Source of the DNA: an uncultured Pseudomonadota bacterium
Lineage (GTDB): Bacteria > Pseudomonadota > Alphaproteobacteria > RF32 > CAG-239
Direction of reading: 5' to 3'
Length of the DNA stretch: 48,493 nucleotides
Assembly: GCA_902495305.1 (NCBI GenBank)
Contig: CABUWG010000010.1
Coordinates: 1 to 48,493, forward strand
In this document: piece by piece, positions 34,601 to 42,549 of the stretch
Position numbering within the stretch: the stretch's first letter is position 1
Layout of the letters: each line of letters begins with the position of its first letter
Translations under genes and position numbers: made by a program
The notes under the pieces: model-generated
Database searches by the model: none
Seen by the model: only the letters and a program-made list of their open reading frames with translations
What the model was told of the DNA's origin: nothing

Positions 34601-35812
34601 GAAGCGCTGGCAGCCGGAAATACCCCCGGACAGTGCCTGAAAAACCTGCACTGCGGTAATGATTATTTCGGAACGGCCGTTATCGGTGGTCTGGATAGCC
34701 GTGCCAAGTCCATAAAAAGCATTGTCGCCAGCCTGACCAGTACGGCAGCGGATTACGCCGGCGGAGAAGTTAACCCTTGTATTAACTATTCGCTCAATCT
34801 GACGGAAGACGGTGACCGTGCCGACAGCAGCAAATTCTTTATCTGGGACTCATGGCCGTTATATAATGAAACAGCCGGTGCCGGTTTTACGACGGTCAAA
34901 GATGACTACGATCCGACTTTGGGGCGCAGTGAGCTTGGAATTTTCCTGCAAACGCCTGCTTCCGGAAGTCTGGCAAAAATTGTCACTGCCGCTTTAAATC
35001 TGGCAAAAGCAGATAATATCTTGGAAAAAGCCAAAGCCATGTCTGCGCTGAACGCACTGATGGAGGCCGGAGGCAATGCTCTTGGCGATGATGCCAACAC
35101 AGAAACCAAATTCCGTGAGGAAATGGCCAAAATTTATGACCAGCTGATAGAAATCATCAGCAAAGACAATGGAGATGAAAGCGCTTTGGAAGAGTCCGAT
35201 GACAGTGACGATCCTTCTCCTTTCAAGGTCAAAAAGACGGTTATGGGCTATATGCCGTTCCAGCAAAATCAGGTCGGCGGCTTTTTGAACATCGCCGAAA
35301 CCGAGCGGGATTATCGCGAGAGCCGCAAACAACTGGAAAAAGATATCCGCCAGCTTGAATTTGATTTGGCTCAGACGTTGGATGAAATCGGCTATCAGTT
35401 GTCCAATGCGTTCAGCCTGCTCAATCCTGATGACTGGCAGTTGTCGATGTCCACATTGGATGAAACCAAAAACAAACTCTTAACCGAGATTGATACCCGT
35501 ATTAAAAATGTCAAAGTTACGGATAATAAAATTGTCAAATACCGTCTGCGTGAATTCAACCGTATGCTGATGGCCCTGAACAAAGACAATCAGGAGCTTG
35601 TAACAATTGCGGAAGGGGTTGATAGCGGTCCGAATTTTGACGAGATTATAAAAATGGAAGAAGCCAATGCGGCAGTCCGCGAGGAATATCGGAAAAAAGA
35701 GGAAGAGGCATTTCGTCAGGCCATGAAAGACTTGGGCAATATCTATTGTGCCAACTATAACGAAGGGGCTTACGACAAAAATATGTGCCGCTTTCCGATA
35801 GGTGAAAGGTAA
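31613..35812 (+). CDS. 1399-residue secreted cysteine-bearing protein
   Basis: 1399 residues, unrecognised. Signal peptide to SGKADA (residue 30), then GLFFGGPVF and a helical N-terminal domain with EAYSAAREVEKYL, akin to the other secreted genes here. Cysteines come in clusters (PLCTEEPCEYY; VDKCAVTMLS; WCGQSSCDNVVADYTDC; FPCNL; DKCIDN; ECAAAAEEA; QCLKNLHCG; VNPCINYS; YCANYN; MCRFPIGER), which suggests many disulfides outside the cytoplasm. Coiled coils occur near residues 640-690 (AAKAALESAIAAVNADDEMK) and 1230-1330. No further membrane segment is seen, so it is not VirB6 despite its size. It starts after agggagggagcc and lies between the small secreted genes and virB8. Confidence 0.75.
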   Translation: MRKFQQKSQRNILFAIIFSTALLFSGKADAFFGLFFGGPVFEPTSTAAELGKNFSTALTELSAEADKLKQQIANAFSAKALNFNSNFNLRLAHKPIAGAKILEQPSVDPLNESEVKKYVYKLFLTYPSHDIPTQVKYRKMAQDFYDDSVLEAYSAAREVEKYLSTDVAAKFAALQSRLHESGGDGASSPEALNEALYNNYLAYQTIDTISRVLQELTAIKAQLEAARAINDIVEPLEYPDPDPTLQGALGFDNLPKLALNGSFSLSGSSTVAGADAHITKKPETTPQKVTLSNGTVIENIDENTIVEVNVEKKKVNPLCTEEPCEYYEYNEDADMYKPFEGYKTVAPGGIINFSQSDDPTLEHPFYDAKYKMNELNRMEFIYDKITTAINIHNLIKKIRLAQDDFESYKRVVALHEKALRMLRLVDKCAVTMLSNNFSDAPSVWCGQSSCDNVVADYTDCPVLNFEDLSANSEDDCSEDVSADYAARSGVSGWALDQYDLARAAISSGENYNLSAVPAPTEDDIHTKDLDNVEKEGIPYAEKVSGAVLDETAQYEAEARKSQLLPWEIGAIAAKTLAENPGTWGTLSNPYPVWNDQKNFYSQYLDGKYINLPQYLQFLGQEQIFELALPVANTAALIAEVNAAKAALESAIAAVNADDEMKPEEKTKEIQRLKDETAKKIEQLKQDKAANDAAIPSVVAISRDDTYPNLWELNAEEDGLLSGPLKSVLGDSVPANDGSIISKTILNKFKEEVLPDLLSERALELGNVSASGGGTIITMSRVIGDAQSLTAGFIESMKAQIKATRESMCAMGDSLYYSVGTAPSMHQSMMQALAAVVYEVSDAELGVSASMKPWEATINRLDISEDDKTFIGVKPLTDREAKAPRAPLQMGYPPVREIFHFDDYDYEHAAPGSRKSFVAYGGEVPELWKEILADKPFVQKDIDLTKILDSGVGTNTLLRGGQFPCNLTASLVGNEDKCIDNTIYNVEHKRECAAAAEEALAAGNTPGQCLKNLHCGNDYFGTAVIGGLDSRAKSIKSIVASLTSTAADYAGGEVNPCINYSLNLTEDGDRADSSKFFIWDSWPLYNETAGAGFTTVKDDYDPTLGRSELGIFLQTPASGSLAKIVTAALNLAKADNILEKAKAMSALNALMEAGGNALGDDANTETKFREEMAKIYDQLIEIISKDNGDESALEESDDSDDPSPFKVKKTVMGYMPFQQNQVGGFLNIAETERDYRESRKQLEKDIRQLEFDLAQTLDEIGYQLSNAFSLLNPDDWQLSMSTLDETKNKLLTEIDTRIKNVKVTDNKIVKYRLREFNRMLMALNKDNQELVTIAEGVDSGPNFDEIIKMEEANAAVREEYRKKEEEAFRQAMKDLGNIYCANYNEGAYDKNMCRFPIGER

Positions 35813-35822
35813 CAGGTAAAAA

Positions 35823-36584
35823 ATGATAAATGCGGGAGGGCAAAACAAGGCCATCGGCGGCAGCAAAATCCTTGCCATTGAAGGAACGGGCGGCAAACAA
35901 AACGTCGAGTTTCTGCAAAGCATGGAGCAAAAAACCGAAAGCCTCAAGCTGCGGTATTATACCTGGCTTTCCCGCCTCTTTATCTTTTTTGCCGTCTTGT
36001 CCTGCCTGTTTATGGTTCTGGCCAGCCTGTCGCTGTTTCGTCTGGCGCCGGCCGTAAGTGTTGAGCCTTTTTTGATTATCAATCAGAACACGTCTAAAGG
36101 GATTGTCCGTCAGGAGGCGATAACGGATAAAATGGCCTCAAAAACGCAGTTGATGGAAACGTTTATCCGCCAATATGTGATTGTGCGCAATACGGTGATC
36201 AATGACACGCAGGAAATGCGCACGCGCTGGTTCCCCGGCGGAATGGTAAACTTTTTGTCAGCACCCCTTGTTTTTGATGCTTTTTACGCCAATCGTGAAT
36301 CAATCATGTCTTCCAATATTGAAAAAGGCCTGTCGCGCGAGGTGGAAATCATCAAAATCTATCAGCAGGGCGGCAGCAAAAGCCCGATTTGGAAGGTTGA
36401 CTTTAAGACCTATGACCTTTATGCGGCAACGGCCAGTACGGATCTTGTTTTTGTCGAAAGATACTGGACGGCATCGGTCGAGGCCTATTTCTTTCGGGAA
36501 CGGATGTTTATGGGGCGCCGCCTGATAAACCCGATGGGCTTTACCGTCACCCGCTATTCTCAAACAGAAGTCGAAATTCTCTGA
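35823..36584 (+). CDS. virB8: VirB8-like inner-membrane protein, first copy
   Basis: 253 residues. A cytoplasmic N-terminus is followed by one transmembrane helix (about 48-75, LSRLFIFFAVLSCLFMVLAS) and a periplasmic NTF2-like domain. Typical VirB8 landmarks are VEPFLI after the helix, TFIRQYVIVRN, SREVEIIKIYQ, ERYWTASVEAYFF and the closing NPMGFTVTRYSQTEVE. VirB8 forms inner-membrane rings linking VirB4 and VirB6 to the core. ATG follows the VirB-adjacent ggtaaaaa with a weak site. It ends before a structured non-coding region. Confidence 0.9.
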   Translation: MINAGGQNKAIGGSKILAIEGTGGKQNVEFLQSMEQKTESLKLRYYTWLSRLFIFFAVLSCLFMVLASLSLFRLAPAVSVEPFLIINQNTSKGIVRQEAITDKMASKTQLMETFIRQYVIVRNTVINDTQEMRTRWFPGGMVNFLSAPLVFDAFYANRESIMSSNIEKGLSREVEIIKIYQQGGSKSPIWKVDFKTYDLYAATASTDLVFVERYWTASVEAYFFRERMFMGRRLINPMGFTVTRYSQTEVEIL

Positions 36585-36775
36585 GTTTTTTAACAAATTG
36601 TTATTGTGTTTCGGGTATAATAAAATAACCGGCAATTCTAACTTGTTGATAAGTTGGGGATTTCGACAGCTTGCCATTAGACTTTTAAACTAAAAGAGTA
36701 TATTTTGAAAAAAAAGTGTAACTGCCGGTTCCTTGCGGGAGCCGCCGTGTTAAAAACCTGTAATGGAGAAAGTCT
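36585..36775 (+). promoter_or_regulatory. Promoter and switch-like leader before virB7
   Basis: 191 non-coding bases in an otherwise tight operon. tataat at 36616-36621 is a likely -10. aaccggca (36627-36634) is perfectly complementary to tgccggtt (36723-36730). The second element can instead pair downstream: cggttcc (36726-36732) with ggagccg (36738-36744). A local hairpin aactt/aagtt (36640-36644, 36651-36655) lies between. Two mutually exclusive folds suggest attenuation or processing control. Confidence 0.5.
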
Positions 36776-36964
36776 ATGAAATATGGAAGATTTCTGCTGG
36801 CTGTAATGGTCGTATTTATGCTGTCCGGCTGTTTCGGTTCTTATTATGAGCCGGAACCCGTCGGCGTCGGTAAAGGTTCGGACGAGCTCAAGCTCTCTCC
36901 TTGTGCCTGCCTGCAGCTTGACTTGCCGAAAAACTTGCCGGATTGGTTTGTGGCAACAATTTAA
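36776..36964 (+). CDS. virB7: VirB7-like lipoprotein
   Basis: 62 residues. MKYGRFLLAVMVVFMLSGC is a lipoprotein signal (lipid on Cys19). The mature peptide is about 44 residues, with two further cysteines (SPCACLQLD) and an aromatic end (PDWFVATI). Small lipoproteins in this place pair with VirB9 and VirB10 in the outer-membrane core, sometimes through a disulfide. ATG follows tggagaa. It lies between the two virB8 copies and 14 bases before the second. Confidence 0.82.
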   Translation: MKYGRFLLAVMVVFMLSGCFGSYYEPEPVGVGKGSDELKLSPCACLQLDLPKNLPDWFVATI

Positions 36965-36978
36965 GCGGAGTTATGTAA

Positions 36979-37722
36979 ATGGCGCGTATTCTGGGGTCTG
37001 GCAATTCTGAAACCAAGCTGATTGGCAATCAGGGCGCTCGTCGCAATGATTACTATTCCGCGTCGGCCGATTCTGAATTGTTCATCGGCAACAGTAATGA
37101 AAAAAAATACCTGTGGACGGCCCGTGCCTTTGCCATTATCACGGCTGTCAGCGTTTGTTGCAATATCGTGCTGATTATTGCCATCATGCAGGTTATCCCG
37201 CTGTTTCGCGTCGAACCGTTCCTGCTGACTTTTCAAAACAAGCAGGAGCAGGTTTATAATATCAAACGCATTCGCGGCAATATGGAAGACCATAAGACGG
37301 TAACGGAGGTCTTTGTCCGCCAGTATATTCTGATGCGCAGCTCTTTTACCCGTGATATTCAGGAAATGGAAGCGCGCTGGATGCCCAATGGCCCGATTCA
37401 GGAAATGTCTTCCGTTCCGGTTTATGAGGAGTTTATTCAGCGAACGGCCAAGCGGGCGCTTGAAATCATCAGAACCAAAGCTCTTGCGCGGGAAGTCCGA
37501 ATTTTGTCAGTCAATGAAATCGGCCGCGGCTTGTGGCAGGTCGAGTATGAAACCCGCGACATGTTTCCGGATTCCAAAAGCCCGACGGTTAATTACTGGA
37601 CAGCCACGCTTCGCGTGCTCTATCGCCAGAAAACGGTAAAATATTCAGAAAGATTAAACAATCCGGTCGGCTTTACGGTTGACCGCTATGCTTTGACCCA
37701 TAATAAAGTAAATAAGGATTAG
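36979..37722 (+). CDS. virB8: VirB8-like inner-membrane protein, second copy
   Basis: 247 residues, a paralogue of the 35823 gene. One transmembrane helix (about 49-72, FAIITAVSVCCNIVLIIAIM), then VEPFLLTFQNK, VFVRQYILMRS, EMEARWMPNGP, AREVRILSVNE, VNYWTATLRVLYR and the end NPVGFTVDRYALTHNKV. Each block lines up with the first copy (for instance EMRTRWFPGG and NPMGFTVTRYS). Two VirB8 proteins may form a hetero-ring, as proposed for the duplicated components of the Rickettsiales T4SS. The start is followed by RILGSGNSETK, a hydrophilic cytoplasmic lead. Confidence 0.9.
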   Translation: MARILGSGNSETKLIGNQGARRNDYYSASADSELFIGNSNEKKYLWTARAFAIITAVSVCCNIVLIIAIMQVIPLFRVEPFLLTFQNKQEQVYNIKRIRGNMEDHKTVTEVFVRQYILMRSSFTRDIQEMEARWMPNGPIQEMSSVPVYEEFIQRTAKRALEIIRTKALAREVRILSVNEIGRGLWQVEYETRDMFPDSKSPTVNYWTATLRVLYRQKTVKYSERLNNPVGFTVDRYALTHNKVNKD

Positions 37723-37736
37723 GAGTTCAGTCTATA

Positions 37737-39437
37737 ATGTTTCGCAAAGTCGTAAAATTCAGCCTCATTGCCCTGCTGGTTTTTGTTGCCGGGGCTCCGT
37801 TCCTTAGGGCGCAGACCGTAGATCAGGTTAATAACAGCGCGGATGAAGCAGGCGGCAACTATCAGCCCATGAACCTCGGCTATGCCGGCTTCAATTCTCT
37901 GGGAATGACGCAAAGTGCCTGGCTGGACCCGATGCAAAATCTGGGTGAAGGACAGTCCCGTCCGGCTTATTCCAAATATTATTGGACGCCGGATTTGGTT
38001 TTGCCGGTGCGCCTGCGCGAGGGCATGATGACCTTGCTGAATTTTCCGGAATGGGAAATGGTTGAAGATGTTTTTATCGGCGACAATGCCACGTTTGACG
38101 GACAAATTTCCGGTCCCAATACCGTTCTTTTGTATCCCCGTCAGGGTGCAAATGTCGGTGTTGATACCAACGTAATCATTTTTGGCCGGTCCGGCAACCG
38201 TTATGTCTTTTATGTTAAAAGCGAAGCCGTTAATACCGAGCGCCTGACCAATTCCATTATTGATATTGAGGTTATTGCCGGTCGTGGCGCCAATGGCAAA
38301 AAGACAGGGCTCGGCGGTGTATCAGGAGGATACGGCCGAAATTTTAACGGAGGAAGCGCCGGTTTGTCATCCGGAGCAAAATCAGCAGATGCAACGCAGC
38401 TCCGCCGCTTCCAGGATGATAACTGGCTGCGGGAAATTCCGGTTGATCCGTCCAAATTCAAATTTGATGTTGAGGTCTATGTGCCCAATCCTGATGATGT
38501 CGTCATTGCACCGGAGCGTGTCTGGCGTGACGATATCTTTACTTATATAGACTTTGGCAAACGTGCACTGAATATGAATCAGCGGCCGATTGCAACCCTG
38601 ATTGTCGAACGTATGGAAGTTCCCGTCGGTTTTAGAACGGCTGGGCCGGACAACCGGTTGATTATTGTCGAAGGCATTGGCGATATTGTGCTGCGCAACG
38701 GCAAAAGAATTGTCTGCCTGAAGCTGCGCCGCGGAGATGATGTCGGGCTGGAAAATGCACCGGGCGGAGAAGGTTTGCCGCCGCAATGGGATGTTCCCGC
38801 GCCGCTTCCGGGTTCCGGAATGCCGCAAAGTCAGGCTCCCGGCACAAATAATCCTTATGCTATCCCGAATGCTTCTGTTCGCGTTGGCGGAAACGGAGCG
38901 GCTAATCCTGCCGGAGGGATGACGTTGGAAGAGGCCGGCAAAGGTGCGCCGGCACAGTATGATATTCAGATCGGCAACAGCGAGATTATAGATCCCCAGT
39001 ATAAAAACAATGCCGGCGGCAATGTCGGAATTGGTTACGAAACTGCCGGCAAAATGCCCAAAGGCATGGAAAACGTTGATTATTCCAAAATGCAGCGGAT
39101 TACAAATAATAACCGTTACGGCAAAGGATATAAGTATCTTGATAAGTTTGCCTACGGAGATACTCTGGCCGACGGCTCCAATAACATTTCCATTGAACTC
39201 GGCACGGATTCCGATGTTTCAAAATTGGAGGTTTTGTGGAATAATCTCTCCAAAAAATATGCAGACAGTCTGAGCATTTATGATCCGTTCTTCTCTGTTG
39301 ACGCACCGGCGGACGGACAAGGCAAAGAGCTTTTCCATCTGCGTGTCGGGCCGGTCAATTCTCTGGAAGAGGGTGACGCGGTTTGCGGAAAACTCGGACG
39401 CAGCGGTGTATTTTGCAGTGTAGTCAGGACCCAATGA
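37737..39437 (+). CDS. virB9: VirB9-like core protein with C-terminal SPOR domain
   Basis: 566 residues; ordinary VirB9 is near 270-290. A signal peptide (FSLIALLVFVAGAPFLRAQ) is followed by an N-terminal VirB9-like beta domain (GPNTVLLYPRQGANVGVDTN, NRYVFYVKSE). The VirB9 C-terminal domain contains APERVWRDDIFTYIDFGKRA, PIATLIVERMEVPVGFRTAG, LIIVEGIGDIVLRNGKRIVC. A Gly/Pro/Asn linker (about 340-470) leads to a SPOR-like domain (about 485-566: ISIELGTDSDVSKLEVLWNN, FHLRVGPVNSLEEGDAVCGK, GVFCSVV). SPOR domains bind peptidoglycan without stem peptides. The stop overlaps the next start (ATGA). Confidence 0.88.
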   Translation: MFRKVVKFSLIALLVFVAGAPFLRAQTVDQVNNSADEAGGNYQPMNLGYAGFNSLGMTQSAWLDPMQNLGEGQSRPAYSKYYWTPDLVLPVRLREGMMTLLNFPEWEMVEDVFIGDNATFDGQISGPNTVLLYPRQGANVGVDTNVIIFGRSGNRYVFYVKSEAVNTERLTNSIIDIEVIAGRGANGKKTGLGGVSGGYGRNFNGGSAGLSSGAKSADATQLRRFQDDNWLREIPVDPSKFKFDVEVYVPNPDDVVIAPERVWRDDIFTYIDFGKRALNMNQRPIATLIVERMEVPVGFRTAGPDNRLIIVEGIGDIVLRNGKRIVCLKLRRGDDVGLENAPGGEGLPPQWDVPAPLPGSGMPQSQAPGTNNPYAIPNASVRVGGNGAANPAGGMTLEEAGKGAPAQYDIQIGNSEIIDPQYKNNAGGNVGIGYETAGKMPKGMENVDYSKMQRITNNNRYGKGYKYLDKFAYGDTLADGSNNISIELGTDSDVSKLEVLWNNLSKKYADSLSIYDPFFSVDAPADGQGKELFHLRVGPVNSLEEGDAVCGKLGRSGVFCSVVRTQ

Positions 39438-42400
39438 GCGACGAACAGTTAACAAATTCGGAAGTATATGTCAAAAAGACCAACCGCATCATTTTGATTG
39501 TCGGTGTTACCTCCCTTTTAATCTTTTTGTTCGGAATTTCACTCCTGCTGCTGAGCGGCGGGGAGGTTGAAGAAACCTCGATGAACTTTGAAAATACCGA
39601 TGACGGGATTAATATTGACCGCAAAGACGGCCTCTCGACAAATATTGAAATCGGCGGAATTATAGAAGGCGAGGTTCCTCTGACCATGACGCCGGATCCT
39701 GTGCCGCTCGGACAGGTTATTATTGGCAGCAACGCCCGCAATGTTCTGACCTTGGGAACAAACGGCCATGCCTCTGTAAAAATTATATCGGTCAATCTGG
39801 CCGATCCTCCGGCTGACGGTTTTTCTTTTGCCAACGGCTGCGGCGGAATGATTTTGAAAGGTGACGAAACCTGCCATATTCAAATCAGCTGGGTGCCGGT
39901 TGTTCCCGGAAATGTCCAGAACAATTTTATCATTACTTGGGTTGAGGTCGGCTTGGGCGATGAAAACGCCAAAGCCGCCAAAGTCCCTGTAACCGGCAGT
40001 GCTATCCGTAAGGAGGACTGCAATTTTTGCGATTCCGGTACCGGCGGAAGAGATTCCGTAATTAATAAAACAGACGTTGTAACCCGCTATGCCATTGGTC
40101 CGAACGGCGATGTCATCGGCGCAATTGATGAAGACGGCTATGTACGGGATAAAGATGGTAACATTATCGGCCGCGTGAACGCACAGGGAATGGTCGTAGA
40201 TAACGACGGCAATGTTATCGGTGTGGCCGAAAACCGCAAATTGGTTGTTGATGAAAACGGCAACGTCATTGGCTTTGCCAATAATGACGGCTCTGTCGTA
40301 GACAAAGACGGCAAAGTTCTTGGCAAGGTCATGCCGGACGGCACGGTATTGGATGAAAGCGGCAATATTATCGGGCGGGAAGCGGAATATGGCTTTATTT
40401 ATGATAAAGACGGCAAAGTCATCGGGCGTGTGACGGCGGATGGTACGGTTGAAGATATGGAAGGCCGGATTATCGGACGCTTGAACAGCTATGGCGACGT
40501 TGTTGATGCCAATGGCCGGATTATCGGCTATATCACGCGGCCGGGGCGGGTTGCTCTGGATGACGAAGGCAATGCCATCGGCGTCGTTATGCCGGACGGT
40601 ACGGTGGTGGACAAAGACGGCAATGTCATCGGACGTGCGGATAATAACGGCGTGATAATGACCAAAGACGGCAAAGTTGTCGGCCGCCTGCTTGTTGAGG
40701 GATATATTCCGATAACGCCGCAAGGGCGGATTCTCGGAAACCTGACCAATTCCGGCGTGATTGAGAATCAGTCGCGCCAGCCGGTCGGGCGCGTGGGAGC
40801 CAATTTGCTGGTGCGGGATATGTCCGGAGCCGAAGTCGTGGCAGAAATGGTGCGCGGCGGGTTAGTTGTCGGTTTTGGCTGCAAGCAGCTGGGTTTCTTG
40901 GATAAAGACGGCAAAATTGTAAAAAATAACGAGGAGCAGGATTTAAAAGTTCTGCCCAGCGGGATTGTGCTGAATAAAGACGGAACTTATGCCGGCGAAG
41001 TAACCAAGACCGGTAAGGTTTTTGACAATGCCTGTATGCTGGTCGGTGAGGCCGGTAATGACGGTATTGTTAAAGATTCCAATAACCAGTATGTCGGCTG
41101 CGTCAATCCGGACGGTACGGTTCTTGATGAGAAAGGCAATCTTGTCGGCGGAGTCTTAAAGCAGGGGACGGCCGTTGATTATGACGGCAAATATCTGGGA
41201 CGCGTCGGAGCGGACGGTCTGGTCGTCAATGACGCCGGCCTGCCGGTTGGCTGTGTCGGAATGTACGGTGATATTTTTAACAAAGACGGCGGCTATGTCG
41301 GCAAGGTTCTGGGGCGGCAATATGCCTTTGATTTGAACGGCAATTTTTTGAACGTTGTTGACCAAAAGGCGGAGGTCAGTCTGCGCGGTCAGCAGCCGTT
41401 GAAATTGTCGGCCAATAATCTTGTGCTGAATGATAAAAATGAAATTGTCGGCATTGCCGCCGATGTCAGGACTTCTTTTTCTGACAAATCGGGAGATTAT
41501 CTCGGGTCAATCTTTGCCGACGGGAAGGTCTATAATACCGAAGGCGTATCTCTGGGTAAAATTAACGGCGACGGCCTGAGCTTTTATAACCAGATTCTGG
41601 GAACGCCCTATCGTATCGGACAAATTGTCGGCTTTGACGGCAAAGTCATCGGGCGCAGCAATTATGACGGCCGGGTTCAGAACCGTTTTGGCGATGTCTT
41701 GGGCAATATTGACGCCAAAGGCAATTTTATCGGCAGCAAAGGCGAGTATCTCGGGGCAGTGATTCGTGGCGGTGCAGCCATCGGTTATGACGGCGCCTAT
41801 CTGGGATACGTCTTGCCGGACGGGCGTGTTGTCAGCTTGGAAGGCAAAGAAACCGGACGTGTCAGCTCTGACGGCAAAATCCTGAACAAAAGCAATGCCG
41901 TTATCGGCGAAGCCGTTCCGGAAAATATTTTGATTGATATCTGGGGCGGATATCGCGGCCGCATGACTTCGGTCGGTGATGTGCTGGATCTCAAAAGCAA
42001 TACTCTGACCGCCATTTTGCCCGGCGGTGCAACGGATAAAAACCTGAGCCTGCTCAAGCGCGGTGCCGTTATTGATTTTTCCGGCGCGCTTCTGGGGGCG
42101 GCCATGCCGAACGGCAACGTGATTGATAACAATAACGTGGTCATTGGCAGGGTGCTCTCTGACGGCAGCGTGATTTCTCAGGCCGGAAAACTGATTGGCG
42201 AAGTTGTTGAGGGCGATATTGTTATCGGCAATACCGATAATGTTGTCGGTTTTGTCGAGTTTGACGGGCGTATCCGCGGCAAAGACGGGCGGATTGCCGG
42301 CCGCAGTCTTTCCGGCGGTCTGGCGGTCGATTCTGCTGACAATATTCTTGGTAAAATTTACAAAATAGGCGCGACAATTTTAGGAAATGATGGTAAATAT

Positions 42401-42547
42401 AAAGGCAGATTGAACCCTGACGGCAAAGTTGTCGATGCCAAAGGGGAGGTTATCGGCTATTTGAAGAATAACGGCTCCTTTATAGACTTGGATAAAAAGG
42501 TTGCCGGCTATGCTTTGCCGGAAGTCGCTAAAAACCGGAGGAATTAA
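39434..42547 (+). CDS. Membrane-anchored DotG/VirB10-like N-terminal protein with long repeat array
   Basis: 1037 residues from ATG 39434, which overlaps the virB9 stop; the frame is open upstream only inside virB9. A short cytoplasmic lead, one transmembrane helix (about 16-40, IILIVGVTSLLIFLFGISLL), then an Ig-like ASH/choice-of-anchor domain (about 75-195: TPDPVPLGQVIIGSNARNVL, CHIQISWVPVVPG). Residues about 218 to the end are a repeat of 17-20 residues (for instance DGTVVDKDGNVIGRADNN). The VirB10 C-terminal beta barrel is missing. DotG/IcmE proteins have the same anchor and repeats but end in that domain; here it lies on the next gene. I infer the two act as a split VirB10. Confidence 0.82.
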   Translation: MSDEQLTNSEVYVKKTNRIILIVGVTSLLIFLFGISLLLLSGGEVEETSMNFENTDDGINIDRKDGLSTNIEIGGIIEGEVPLTMTPDPVPLGQVIIGSNARNVLTLGTNGHASVKIISVNLADPPADGFSFANGCGGMILKGDETCHIQISWVPVVPGNVQNNFIITWVEVGLGDENAKAAKVPVTGSAIRKEDCNFCDSGTGGRDSVINKTDVVTRYAIGPNGDVIGAIDEDGYVRDKDGNIIGRVNAQGMVVDNDGNVIGVAENRKLVVDENGNVIGFANNDGSVVDKDGKVLGKVMPDGTVLDESGNIIGREAEYGFIYDKDGKVIGRVTADGTVEDMEGRIIGRLNSYGDVVDANGRIIGYITRPGRVALDDEGNAIGVVMPDGTVVDKDGNVIGRADNNGVIMTKDGKVVGRLLVEGYIPITPQGRILGNLTNSGVIENQSRQPVGRVGANLLVRDMSGAEVVAEMVRGGLVVGFGCKQLGFLDKDGKIVKNNEEQDLKVLPSGIVLNKDGTYAGEVTKTGKVFDNACMLVGEAGNDGIVKDSNNQYVGCVNPDGTVLDEKGNLVGGVLKQGTAVDYDGKYLGRVGADGLVVNDAGLPVGCVGMYGDIFNKDGGYVGKVLGRQYAFDLNGNFLNVVDQKAEVSLRGQQPLKLSANNLVLNDKNEIVGIAADVRTSFSDKSGDYLGSIFADGKVYNTEGVSLGKINGDGLSFYNQILGTPYRIGQIVGFDGKVIGRSNYDGRVQNRFGDVLGNIDAKGNFIGSKGEYLGAVIRGGAAIGYDGAYLGYVLPDGRVVSLEGKETGRVSSDGKILNKSNAVIGEAVPENILIDIWGGYRGRMTSVGDVLDLKSNTLTAILPGGATDKNLSLLKRGAVIDFSGALLGAAMPNGNVIDNNNVVIGRVLSDGSVISQAGKLIGEVVEGDIVIGNTDNVVGFVEFDGRIRGKDGRIAGRSLSGGLAVDSADNILGKIYKIGATILGNDGKYKGRLNPDGKVVDAKGEVIGYLKNNGSFIDLDKKVAGYALPEVAKNRRN

Positions 42548-42549
42548 AG

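Noticed and set aside
31613..35812. The 1399-residue protein as VirB6
   Set aside because: VirB6 needs five or more membrane helices; only a signal peptide is seen.
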